Origin: Patulibacter sp040675535
GTDB lineage: Bacteria > Actinomycetota > Thermoleophilia > Solirubrobacterales > Solirubrobacteraceae
Length of the DNA stretch: 31,247 nt
Direction of reading: 5' to 3'
NCBI RefSeq assembly: GCF_040675535.1
Contig: NZ_JBFAPC010000062.1
Location: 1-31,247, forward strand
The notes below the pieces were generated by a model. That model was not told the DNA's origin, did no database searches, and was given only the letters and a program-made list of their open reading frames with translations. The position numbers and the translations under genes are program-made. Within the stretch, counting starts at the first letter, position 1; every line of letters starts with the position of its first letter. Below, one piece after another: positions 1 through 6,863 of this stretch.

Positions 1-67
1 ACGTTCCGCATCCCGCGAGCGCGGTGCCGAGGACCAGGGGGACGACGAGCAGCAGACGAGAACGCAC
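1..67 (-). CDS. Lipoprotein N-terminus, cut by the left edge
   Basis: Reading the minus strand from a GTG at 67 gives a short basic start (MRSR), a hydrophobic stretch (LLLVVPLVLGTALA) and the lipobox LAGC, with Cys at residue 20. This is a textbook Sec/SPII lipoprotein signal peptide, so the mature protein would be tethered to the outer face of the membrane. Only about 22 residues lie in the window, so its function cannot be told. Upstream there is only a weak purine run (GGGA) as a ribosome site. It points away from the oxidoreductase remnant that starts within about 20 bp. The call rests on the signal peptide alone; chance hydrophobic frames do occur in GC-rich DNA, hence moderate confidence. 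Confidence 0.5.
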   Translation of the reverse strand, partial: MRSRLLLVVPLVLGTALAGCGT

Positions 68-87
68 GAGGTCCCGAGTCTCGCACC

Positions 88-393
88 GGCGGCCCCGGCC
101 GGACGCAGGCCGAGGTCGCGGCGATCGTGTCGGGCCTCGTCGGCCGGCCCGTCCCGGTGCTCGACGTGTCCGACGACGCGTACCCACCGGCCGCCCGCGC
201 CGACGGGATCGCCGAGCCCATGCCCGCGCTGCTGGCCGCCCACCACGCCGCGGTCCGCGGCGGCTGGTTCGACGTCCCCGACGGCGGCTTCGCCGAGCTC
301 GCCGGCCGCCCGGTGGTGCGGCTGGAGGACGTCCTCGCGGCGCACGCCGGCGTGCTGCGCGCGGCGGCGGCCCCGGTGTCGACGGAGGGCTGA
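88..393 (+). pseudogene. 3' remnant of an NmrA-like NAD(P)-binding oxidoreductase
   Basis: The plus-strand frame ending in TGA at 391-393 encodes about 100 residues resembling the C-terminal part of atypical SDR/NmrA (quinone-oxidoreductase-2-like) proteins. The visible pattern is TQAEVAAIVSGLVGRPV, then a DVSDDAY segment, a helix of alanines and histidines, and a closing LAGRPVVRLEDVLAAHAGV. Such proteins are about 280 residues and need an N-terminal GxxGxxG Rossmann motif, which is absent. The frame stays open to the window edge, but the codons before about 88 do not look like the family, and the divergent lipoprotein start lies at 67. The simplest reading is a gene that has lost its 5' two thirds. 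A short independent product from the GTG at 127 is possible but unlikely to be an active enzyme. Confidence 0.5.
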
Positions 394-472
394 CGGGCGT
401 CGGGTCGCCGGCGGGTTCACCCGGCGGTCGACCTCGGCCCGGGCGCGGCCCGGACCGGGTCCCGCCGGCCGC

Positions 473-1264
473 CTACTGCACCTTGTCCGCCGGTGGTTCC
501 TCCACCGCGTAGCCGATCGCCCGCGTCAGGCCGCCGTCCACGGTGAGGACGTTGGCGAGCACGTGCCCCGCGTTGTCGTCGGCCAGCATCGCGACGGCGT
601 GCGCGATGTCCCGGACGTCCCCCACCCGGCCGTTGGGGTGATGGCCCGCGAACCGCGTCTGCATCGCGGGGTCGTCGAGCATCGTCGACGTCAGCGGCGT
701 GCGGACGAGGCCCGGCGCGACCGTGTTGAACGTGATCCCGGACGCCGCGAACTCGGCCATCAGGGCCCGCATGAGTCCCTCGAGCCCCGCCTTGCTCATC
801 GCGTAGAGGCTCGTCCGGGCCGCACCCGACGACGCGCCGTTGGACGAGACGAACACGACCCGGCCGTGCCGGCGATCCGCCATGCCCGGGAGCGCCGCCT
901 GGGTCAGCAGGAACGGCGCCCGGAGGTTGATCCCGATCGCCGTGTCGAAGGTCTCCGGCGTGTGGCCGGCGACCGGCCCGAAGAACATCGTCCCGGCGTT
1001 GTTGACGAGGATCTCGACCGGGCCGAGGGCCTCCTCGACCGCGGCGACGAGCGTGCCCGCCCCGGCGGGGTCGAGTGCGTCGTAGGCGACGAAGACCGCC
1101 TCGCCGCCCGCCGCGGTGATCTCCGCCACGACCACGTCGCCGCGCTCGCGGTCGCGGCCGCAGACGGCCACCCGCGCGCCGCGGTCGGCCAGGACGCGCG
1201 CGATCTCGGCGCCGATGCCCGACGTGGCGCCGGTGACGACGGCGGTCCGGTTCCGGACGCCCAT
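473..1264 (-). CDS. Short-chain dehydrogenase/reductase (classical SDR)
   Basis: This 263-residue cytosolic enzyme would interconvert a hydroxyl and a keto group using NAD(P)H. It shows the classical SDR signature: TGATSGIG at residues 11-18 (cofactor), NNAG at 88-91, the catalytic Ser at about 140-141, and YAMSK with Tyr154 and Lys158. Arg37 at the end of beta-strand 2 (CGRD) suggests NADP(H). The C-terminal VDGG is also typical. I chose the ATG at 1264 because the Rossmann strand begins six residues later; an in-frame GTG at 1300 would add 12 residues without family similarity. It is the last gene of the minus-strand unit after the 4-phenol oxidase and a crotonase. A beta-oxidation-like 3-hydroxyacyl dehydrogenase step or side-chain alcohol oxidation is plausible, but the substrate is not visible. 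Confidence 0.88.
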   Translation of the reverse strand: MGVRNRTAVVTGATSGIGAEIARVLADRGARVAVCGRDRERGDVVVAEITAAGGEAVFVAYDALDPAGAGTLVAAVEEALGPVEILVNNAGTMFFGPVAGHTPETFDTAIGINLRAPFLLTQAALPGMADRRHGRVVFVSSNGASSGAARTSLYAMSKAGLEGLMRALMAEFAASGITFNTVAPGLVRTPLTSTMLDDPAMQTRFAGHHPNGRVGDVRDIAHAVAMLADDNAGHVLANVLTVDGGLTRAIGYAVEEPPADKVQ

Positions 1265-1307
1265 CAGTCGGCCGTCCGCCGCTCGAGGGAGGAGGTCCAC
1301 ACGGTGC

Positions 1308-2132
1308 TCATCGCCCCACGTACGGCCGGGCGGGCCGCTTCTCGGTGAACGCGGTCGCGCTCTCGCGGAAGTCCTCGGTGAGGTGCAGGTCCCAGCGGTC
1401 GATGTGGGCGTAGGCGACCTCGGCCATCGCGTGGATCTCCGCCCGCCGCATCGCGACCGTCGGGCGGACCCCGAGCGGCGGGTGCGCGGCGATCGCCGCG
1501 GCGATCTCCATCGCCCGCGGGTACGCCCGCCCGGCGGGGACGAGCTCGTTGACGACGCCGTGGCGGTGGGCCTCCTCCGCGTCGAACCAGCGGCCGGTGA
1601 TCGCGACCTCGTCCGCCCAGGCGCCGCCGCCGCGGTGGCGCAGCAGGCCGGCGTAGCGCGCGCCGCCCAGGCCGCGCGCGGTCTCCGTCACCTGCAGGCG
1701 GGTGCCCGCCTCGACGACCGCGATCTCGCACTCCAGGACGAAGCCGAGCGCCATGCCGATCGCGTAGCCGTGGACGGCGGCGATCATCGGCTTCCAGTGC
1801 GTCAGGCCCTGCAGCACGTCGTGGGCCTTGGCGTCCGGGGCCTCGGGGCCGCCGTAGGCCCGCAGCTCGGCCTCGGGCCGCAGCTGCCGCTCGCGCACGT
1901 CGGCGCCGGACGAGAACGCCCGGCCGGCGCCGCGCAGGACGACGACCCAGACGTCGTCGTCCTCGTCCAGCGCGACCACGGCCGCGCGCAGCGCGCGGAC
2001 GAGGTCGTCGTTGAACGCGTTGAGGACCCGCGGGCGGTCCAGCGTGATGATCCCGACGTGGCCGTCGCGTTCCACGCGCAGGTGCGGGTGGTCGGCGGGC
2101 GGCGCCGCGGGGGAGGGGGCGGAGGTCGACAC
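1308..2132 (-). CDS. Crotonase family protein (enoyl-CoA hydratase/isomerase-like), atypical active site
   Basis: This 274-residue crotonase-fold protein should act on an acyl-CoA. The oxyanion-hole segments are clear: GAGRAFSSGADVRE at about residues 68-81 and AAVHGYAIGMALGF at about 118-131. Compared with mitochondrial enoyl-CoA hydratase, the second catalytic glutamate (Glu164 in rat) aligns with Glu150 in LQVTETARG, but the first (Glu144) aligns with Gly130. With only one acid it may not be a normal hydratase; isomerase, C-C hydrolase or retro-aldol activity are alternatives. The start is a GTG at 2132, 4 bp after the oxidase stop codon, so the two are surely co-transcribed and probably translationally coupled. 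The N-terminal 15 residues (Ser/Ala/Pro-rich) look like an unstructured leader. Confidence 0.88.
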   Translation of the reverse strand: MSTSAPSPAAPPADHPHLRVERDGHVGIITLDRPRVLNAFNDDLVRALRAAVVALDEDDDVWVVVLRGAGRAFSSGADVRERQLRPEAELRAYGGPEAPDAKAHDVLQGLTHWKPMIAAVHGYAIGMALGFVLECEIAVVEAGTRLQVTETARGLGGARYAGLLRHRGGGAWADEVAITGRWFDAEEAHRHGVVNELVPAGRAYPRAMEIAAAIAAHPPLGVRPTVAMRRAEIHAMAEVAYAHIDRWDLHLTEDFRESATAFTEKRPARPYVGR

Positions 2133-2136
2133 GCGC

Positions 2137-3735
2137 TCAGTCCGCCGCGACCGCGCCGCCGTCGCGCAGGTGCTCGGGCCAGATGCCCTGCTTGCCCGGC
2201 GAGAGGATCCCGTTGGGGTCCACGGCGTCCTTGATCCGCTCGACGAACCGCATGTACGCGCGGTCGTTGAAGTCGTAGTGCTTCGCGGCGAGGTCCATGA
2301 AGTCCAGGTGCGCGCGGTACTCGCCGTAGCCGTGCTCGGCCGCCTTGGCGACGAGGTGCTTGGACGTGTCGTACGCGCCGCGCGCCTGCACCTCGTCGCG
2401 CGTGTCGAACGCGATGAACCCGACGTTGATCAGCGAGCGCGCGTTGATCGCGACGCTGCCGACCATGTAGTCGAGGTGCGCGTCGCGCTCGATCGTCTCC
2501 CGCAGCAGGCGGTGGACGTCGTAGGCGTCGGCACCACGCATCGGCACGACGGGCGAGAAGCCGATGTGGCCGCCGGCCTCCTCGCCGTACCAGCCGGTCT
2601 GGTGCGACAGCGCCATGTTCGGCACGCCGGCGCCGACGAGCTCGGCGGGGTTCTCCAGGCTCGGCGCCTGGTCGGCCGGGATCCTCGTGCCCCACACCTC
2701 GGCGCGCGGGATCTGCTCGAACGCCCGCTTGATCTTCGCGAACTGGTGGTCGACGACCGCCTCGTCACCGAACAGGCCCAGGCGGATCAGCCACCGGCCG
2801 GACCCGATCTCCTTCGCGATGTGGTCGATCGTGACGTCGGGGATCGGCCCCTCGCCGTCGAACCAGTCCGCCCTCCGGGACGAGCCCGACGCGTAGATCA
2901 GCGTGTTGTAGATGACCGGGACGGCCTCGATCGTGCGGTCCAGGCGCAGCCGCCGGAGCGTGTCGACGAGCGGCACGAGGTCGGCCTCGTCCCAGACGCG
3001 GACCCAGACGGGGACGTACGCCTCGGGCATCGGGTGCAGCCACAGCCCCATCCGCGTGACGATCCCGAAGTTCGACTGCATGAAGAGCTGGTCGAGCGTC
3101 GGACCGAGGCCGCGCTTGTAGAGGTGCCACGCGGGGTTGTCCGTCATCGCGCCCATGCCGGTGCGCAGCAGCTCGCCGTCGGCGAGGACGACCTCCATCC
3201 CGCACGGCGCGGAGAAGTCCTGCCCGTACGGCGTGTAGGTCAGGCCGTGCTCGAGCGAGTTGCCGATGACGCTGCCCCAGCCGAGGTCGGTGCAGGACAG
3301 CATCAGCCGGTGGCCGCCGGCCTGGATCGCCTCGTAGAGCTCGAGCCAGGTCGTGCCCGGCTCGACGACCGCGTAGCCGAGCTCCTCGTTGATCTCGAGG
3401 ACCTTGTTCATCCGCCGCAGGCTCATCGTCACCGCGCCGCGGACGCGCGGCGCCGCGCCGCCGTAGCCGTTGTTGCGGCCCTGGCCGTGCGTCCAGAGCG
3501 GGATGCGGTGCTCGTTGGCGATCCGGACGACCGCCTGCACCTCCTCCGTGCTCGTCGGCAGGACGACGACGGACGCGACGTACGTGCGCCACGACGCCGG
3601 CTCGAACGGGTCGCGGAACTCGTCGGTCTCCGCGGTCGTGGTGAGGACGCCGTCGGCGCCGAGGGCCTCGACGAACTGGTCGATGGCGGCGGACAGGGTC
3701 TCCTCGGAGACCCCCGGGGGGAGCAGATCGGTCAT
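2137..3735 (-). CDS. 4-phenol oxidase / dehydrogenase of the vanillyl-alcohol oxidase (VAO/PCMH) family
   Basis: This 532-residue flavoprotein should oxidise the para side chain of a 4-substituted phenol (vanillyl alcohol, 4-alkylphenol, eugenol-like) through a quinone methide. The FAD-binding domain is at about residues 55-230, followed by the cap domain. Every key VAO residue I can align is kept: Tyr91 (VAO Tyr108) in GRNNGYGG, Asp150 (Asp170) in TDLGWGS, His390 (His422, the covalent FAD attachment) in GGHIGFSP, and Tyr473-Arg474 (Tyr503-Arg504, phenolate binding) in GEYRAH. The His predicts 8-alpha-histidyl FAD as in VAO and eugenol oxidase, not the tyrosyl link of 4-cresol dehydrogenase. 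No cytochrome partner gene is nearby, which favours an oxidase. The ATG at 3735 follows a GAAAGG ribosome site. It is the first gene of the unit with the crotonase and SDR. Confidence 0.92.
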   Translation of the reverse strand: MTDLLPPGVSEETLSAAIDQFVEALGADGVLTTTAETDEFRDPFEPASWRTYVASVVVLPTSTEEVQAVVRIANEHRIPLWTHGQGRNNGYGGAAPRVRGAVTMSLRRMNKVLEINEELGYAVVEPGTTWLELYEAIQAGGHRLMLSCTDLGWGSVIGNSLEHGLTYTPYGQDFSAPCGMEVVLADGELLRTGMGAMTDNPAWHLYKRGLGPTLDQLFMQSNFGIVTRMGLWLHPMPEAYVPVWVRVWDEADLVPLVDTLRRLRLDRTIEAVPVIYNTLIYASGSSRRADWFDGEGPIPDVTIDHIAKEIGSGRWLIRLGLFGDEAVVDHQFAKIKRAFEQIPRAEVWGTRIPADQAPSLENPAELVGAGVPNMALSHQTGWYGEEAGGHIGFSPVVPMRGADAYDVHRLLRETIERDAHLDYMVGSVAINARSLINVGFIAFDTRDEVQARGAYDTSKHLVAKAAEHGYGEYRAHLDFMDLAAKHYDFNDRAYMRFVERIKDAVDPNGILSPGKQGIWPEHLRDGGAVAAD

Positions 3736-3816
3736 CCCGGACCTTTCGTCGTGCGGGGTGGTGGCGACGGCCGGACGCCGTCCTCCCCGTCGGCCGGGCG
3801 GCCGACGGATCAGTGC

Positions 3817-3833
3817 TTATCGTATGCAGAGAT
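3817..3833 (+). promoter_or_regulatory. ATGNNCAT-family element, copy a
   Basis: TTATCGTATGCAGAGAT stands out as AT-rich inside the 252-bp GC-rich gap between the EthD gene and the 4-phenol oxidase. It matches copy h (26177-26193, CTATCGTGTGCAGTGAT) at 14 of 17 positions, though its own core (GTATGCAG) departs from ATGNNCAT. It lies about 90 bp before the oxidase ATG, the spacing seen for copies b, e, g and h. The rest of the gap (3840-3987) holds only GC-rich DNA. A long-looped inverted repeat there (GGCCCC at 3933-3938, GGGGCC at 3963-3968) might end the upstream unit. Confidence 0.45.
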
Positions 3834-3987
3834 ACGCGGCGGCGGGGATTTTCTCCTCCCGCGTGCCGCGGCGCCCGATGGCCCGGCGGCGCCGACGACA
3901 CCGTGCCGCGCCGTCCGCCCCGTGCCGGCGGTGGCCCCGCGCCCGTGGCGGCGACCGGGACCGGGGCCGGCGGCGGGGCGAGCGCCA

Positions 3988-4764
3988 TCAGGCGACCGCG
4001 ACGCCCGAACGGTCGTCGAGGACGACCTCGTTGGTCGCGATCAGGAGGAGGCGGTCGAGGTCGGCGAACTCCGCGAGGTCCGCGACGACGGCCTTGCGGC
4101 CGGGGTGCGACAGGTAGCTCGCCCGCGCCGCGGCACTCGCGAAGCCGAGCTCGGCGACGCCGGCGACGTCCGCGAGCACGCCCTCGGGACGCGAGCGCTC
4201 GGTGGCCTCGACGACCTCGCCCGGGCCGATCGGCAGGACGACGTCGTGCACGTAGCGCAGGAGCGGTGCCCGCAGCGGGACGTCGCCCATGACGCGCGCG
4301 GCGTGCGCGGTCCACCGCTCCTGGAACGCCTCCCGCGTGACACCGTCCCGTGGGGTGACGAAGGCGAAGACCTTCGCCGCCGTGCCGGGCCGGTCGAGGT
4401 GGGGGACCTGCCGCGTCACCAGCGCGCCGCTCGGGATCGGCGCCGCGAAGGCGGTGCACTCGTCCGCGAGCAGGATCGGGAAGTCCGGGGCCGTGCTGAG
4501 GCGACGCATGGCCGGGACGCTCGGCATCGTCACGAGGCCGATCCCGTCGTGCTCGCCGGTCCACGCGCCGGGCAGGTACGGGTCGTCGGCGACGGGCGGG
4601 TGCTCCTCGACGTCGCAGTGGACGTAGCGCTCGGAGTGCTCCCAGAGCCCGAGGCTCATCGCCAGCGCGCCGTGGCGGCGCCAGCGTGCCGGGAAGGCGT
4701 CGCGCGTCAGCGACGGGTGGCGGCGGGCGAGGTAGACCGATGTGACGGAGGTGGGGCCGGGCAC
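3988..4764 (-). CDS. Tandem EthD-domain protein (dimeric alpha-beta barrel), paralogue 1
   Basis: This 258-residue cytosolic protein is built from two EthD-like ferredoxin folds. The first begins with VYLARRHPSLTRDAF and WRRHGALAMS (residues 10-37); the second repeats the pattern with VFAFVTPRDGVTREAF and WTAHAARVM (about 132-159). A conserved AGVAELGFAS strand sits near 201-210. EthD proteins accompany oxidative catabolic gene sets (EthD itself is needed for ETBE oxidation in Rhodococcus), but their biochemical role is poorly known; related barrels are small-molecule isomerases, decarboxylases or monooxygenases. The GTG start at 4764 is preceded by AAGGA. It follows the KstD-like gene by 33 bp and so shares its transcript. 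A paralogue of the same two-domain form lies at 11969-12706. The specific reaction is unknown. Confidence 0.8.
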   Translation of the reverse strand: MPGPTSVTSVYLARRHPSLTRDAFPARWRRHGALAMSLGLWEHSERYVHCDVEEHPPVADDPYLPGAWTGEHDGIGLVTMPSVPAMRRLSTAPDFPILLADECTAFAAPIPSGALVTRQVPHLDRPGTAAKVFAFVTPRDGVTREAFQERWTAHAARVMGDVPLRAPLLRYVHDVVLPIGPGEVVEATERSRPEGVLADVAGVAELGFASAAARASYLSHPGRKAVVADLAEFADLDRLLLIATNEVVLDDRSGVAVA

Positions 4765-4797
4765 GAGCGAGGTCCTTCTGGTCGGGGAGGGGTGGCG

Positions 4798-6540
4798 TCA
4801 GCGGGTGGCGTGCCGGGACAGGCCGGCGGTTCGCGCCACCGCCCCGGTCCCCGCCAGCCACCCGAACGCGATCGCGGCGCCGAGCGTCGCGCCGCCGGAG
4901 AAGTAGCCCTCGCCGGTCGGCTCCGCCACGCAGTTGCCCGCGCCGTAGAGCCCCGGGATCGGGGTCCCGTCGGCCCGCAGGACACGCGCCTGCGGGTCGA
5001 TCCGCGGCCCGCCCTTCGTGTCGAGGGTCCCGGCCGCCACGAGGATGCAGTGGTACGGGCCCTCCGCGCGGAACGGCGCCATCGTCGGGTTGGCGCTGCC
5101 GGGGCGGCCGGGGCCGTTGAAGCCGAGCTCGACCGGCGTCTCGCCGCGGCCGAAGTCCTCGTCCTTCCCGGCGCGGGCGAAGCCGCTGAAGCGCTCGATG
5201 GTCGCCGCGAGCCGGTCGGCGAAGCCGGCGGCCAGGTCGAATCCGCCGGTGCCGTCGGCCAGCGTCGCCAGGCGCGAGCGGATGTTCGCCGCGAGCTCCT
5301 CGAGCGTCGCGCCGCTGATCGGCAGCTCGCGCTCGTCGATGCCGGACGCGCGGACCGACAGCCGGCCGCCGGGGAGCGGGACGGGCCAGCGGGGCTGCCA
5401 GTCGAGCTCGTCGCGGGCGACGCCCTCGTCGTAGACCATCATCAGCACGCGGTTGGGCCAGCCGGCCTCGGCGCCGCCGAGGAAGTGCGCGCGCCCGCGG
5501 CGGTCGTAGATGTCCTTCTCGTTGACGACGCGGTCGCCCTCGCGGTCGACGATCACCATCGAGTCGCCGTAGGGGACGAAGAGCAGCCAGTCCATGTTGC
5601 GCTGCCGGAGCGCCGGCTCGAGCGGCACCTGCGCCCACCAGGCGTTCTCGGTGTTGCCGAGCTCGACGTCGAGCTCCTCGGTCATGCGGAGCAGGTCGCC
5701 GACGCCGGTGGGGACCGCGGCGGTGCCGTAGATCGGCCCGCGCAGCAGCTCGTCGCTGAGGGCGGCGTCCTGGCTGAACCCGCCGGTCGCGGCGACGACG
5801 CTCGTCGCCCGGAACAGGACGGGCCCGTCGGGGGTGTCGGCGAGCACGCCGGTCACGGCCCCGGCGTCGTCGGTGATCAGGCGCCGGGCGCGGTGGCGGA
5901 CCAGCAGCTCGACGCCCTCACGACGCGCGGCGGCGTCGAGCTGCGCCCACAGCTCCCGGCCGTCGCCCTGGGTGCCGGCGGTCGGGGCGACGTGGCCCTG
6001 CGCGCGGGACGCGTCGTGCTTCGCGGCCTCCGCGCTCTCCTCCGTGTACTCCGGGCCGAGGTGCCGGCCGTACGGGGCGCGGTCGAACTCGGGGAGGTGC
6101 TGGTAGGAGGGGAACTCCCCCTTGACCCCGTTGTAGCCGACCATCTCCGTGCTGCGCAGGTGGCCGTGCTCGGCGAGCCAGTCGACGGCCTCGGTCGTCG
6201 TGGCGTAGAGCGTGCGCAGCAGCTCGTGGTCGCGCGGGTCCAGCCCGTAGGTGGGGTGGCCGTCGTCGAAGAGGGACGGGTAGCCGACGCGCGCCATGTA
6301 GCGGATGGCGTCCGGCTCGGGGTCGGTCAGCCCGCGCGCCCGCATGTGGGAGTTGTTCGGCACCCAGTAGCCGCCGCTCGAGCGGCGGGTCGTGCCGCCG
6401 GGCTCGTCGCCGGCCTCGAGCAGGACGACGTCGAGCCCGGCCTCGCGGGCGCGCAGCGCGGCGACGTGGCCGGCGGCACCGGCCCCGACGACCACCACGT
6501 CGACGGTGCGTTCTGCGGGGGACTGCTCGGGCGGCGTCAT
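4798..6540 (-). CDS. KstD-like FAD-dependent dehydrogenase (ketone alpha,beta-desaturase), paralogue 1
   Basis: This 580-residue flavoprotein belongs to the fumarate reductase / 3-ketosteroid delta-1-dehydrogenase group. The N-terminal dinucleotide motif GAGAAG is at residues 19-24, with the acidic ribose-binding residue in LLEAGDEPGG. The C-terminal LDTKGGP, the GLYGAGN segment and the GYFSGGATLG motif are typical. In KstD, Tyr487 and Gly491 bind the 3-keto oxygen and promote enolisation; here Tyr546 and Gly550 keep the same spacing, so a ring-ketone substrate is likely. Related enzymes also aromatise 4-oxocyclohexanecarboxylate. It is soluble, with no signal peptide. A strong GGAGGAG site precedes the ATG at 6540, and regulatory element b lies 74-90 bp upstream. 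A paralogue is at 23376-25037. Function as a desaturase is family knowledge; the substrate is inferred. Confidence 0.85.
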   Translation of the reverse strand: MTPPEQSPAERTVDVVVVGAGAAGHVAALRAREAGLDVVLLEAGDEPGGTTRRSSGGYWVPNNSHMRARGLTDPEPDAIRYMARVGYPSLFDDGHPTYGLDPRDHELLRTLYATTTEAVDWLAEHGHLRSTEMVGYNGVKGEFPSYQHLPEFDRAPYGRHLGPEYTEESAEAAKHDASRAQGHVAPTAGTQGDGRELWAQLDAAARREGVELLVRHRARRLITDDAGAVTGVLADTPDGPVLFRATSVVAATGGFSQDAALSDELLRGPIYGTAAVPTGVGDLLRMTEELDVELGNTENAWWAQVPLEPALRQRNMDWLLFVPYGDSMVIVDREGDRVVNEKDIYDRRGRAHFLGGAEAGWPNRVLMMVYDEGVARDELDWQPRWPVPLPGGRLSVRASGIDERELPISGATLEELAANIRSRLATLADGTGGFDLAAGFADRLAATIERFSGFARAGKDEDFGRGETPVELGFNGPGRPGSANPTMAPFRAEGPYHCILVAAGTLDTKGGPRIDPQARVLRADGTPIPGLYGAGNCVAEPTGEGYFSGGATLGAAIAFGWLAGTGAVARTAGLSRHATR

Positions 6541-6613
6541 CGCGCTCTCCTCCGGTGCGGCGCACCGGGCTCTGGGTGTCTCCTGTGCCGATCACGGCGA
6601 CCGGAACGAGCCT

Positions 6614-6630
6614 AATGATAGCCATAGTAA
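6614..6630 (-). promoter_or_regulatory. ATGNNCAT-family element, copy b
   Basis: TTACTATGGCTATCATT, read on the minus strand, lies 74-90 bp before the ATG of the KstD-like gene and in the same orientation. TACTAT fits the actinobacterial -10 pattern TANNNT, but no -35 hexamer is found at normal spacing. The conserved half downstream (TATCATT) suggests a protein-binding site overlapping the start region. Confidence 0.55.
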
Positions 6631-6760
6631 GCCTGAATGCGGGAACCTCTCGATTTCGCGACGGGCCGCCGGTTCGACGCAGATCGCCAGTGAGGGCGAG
6701 TGTTCGGTGGGCTTCGGGCCGTTCCTTGCGGCCCGCAACGGACGCCTCGCCGACAAAACC

Positions 6761-6789
6761 TTGCACATAGTTACGTTCGTACGTATGGT
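6761..6789 (+). promoter_or_regulatory. Sigma-70-type promoter of the ABC importer operon
   Basis: TTGCAC at 6761-6766 and TATGGT at 6784-6789 are separated by exactly 17 bp, the best -35/-10 pair in the window. It predicts a start near 6796 and a leader of about 68 nt. A weak match to the ATGNNCAT element (6780-6796, core ATGGTGAT) overlaps the -10. The spacer sequence TACGTTCGTACGTA is a near-palindrome that could bind a further regulator. Confidence 0.55.
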
Positions 6790-6863
6790 GATGCCGATCA
6801 CAGGGCGAGGAGCCCGCAGCGAGCGGACGATCGTCCGCCCGCGCTCACGAGGGGAGAAGCAAG

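Larger units (their letters stand above)
6541..6863. other. Divergent promoter region between KstD-like gene and ABC importer
   Basis: This 323-bp gap has no convincing ORF and is less GC-rich than the genes. It holds element b for the leftward gene, a 7-bp inverted repeat with a 7-nt loop (CGGGCCG at 6715-6721, CGGCCCG at 6729-6735), and a sigma-70-like promoter for the importer (6761-6789). The promoter spacer contains the self-complementary CGTACG. The importer leader of about 70 nt carries a GAGGGGAG ribosome site just before its ATG. Confidence 0.6.

Noticed and set aside
3217..3224. Loss of the VAO catalytic Asp in YTPYGQD of the 4-phenol oxidase
   Set aside because: On counting along the VAO sequence, the catalytic Asp170 aligns with Asp150 in TDLGWGS, which is conserved; the Gln is at a non-catalytic position.
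2011..6615. A 1534-codon open frame on the plus strand
   Set aside because: It is antisense to four well-supported genes, its product is almost only Arg, Val, Asp, Gly, Ala and Leu without any domain, and such frames are expected opposite GC-rich genes.
6772..6786. TACGTTCGTACGTA as a TetR-type operator
   Set aside because: Imperfect symmetry, only one copy in the window and no TetR gene nearby; kept only as a note in the promoter entry.
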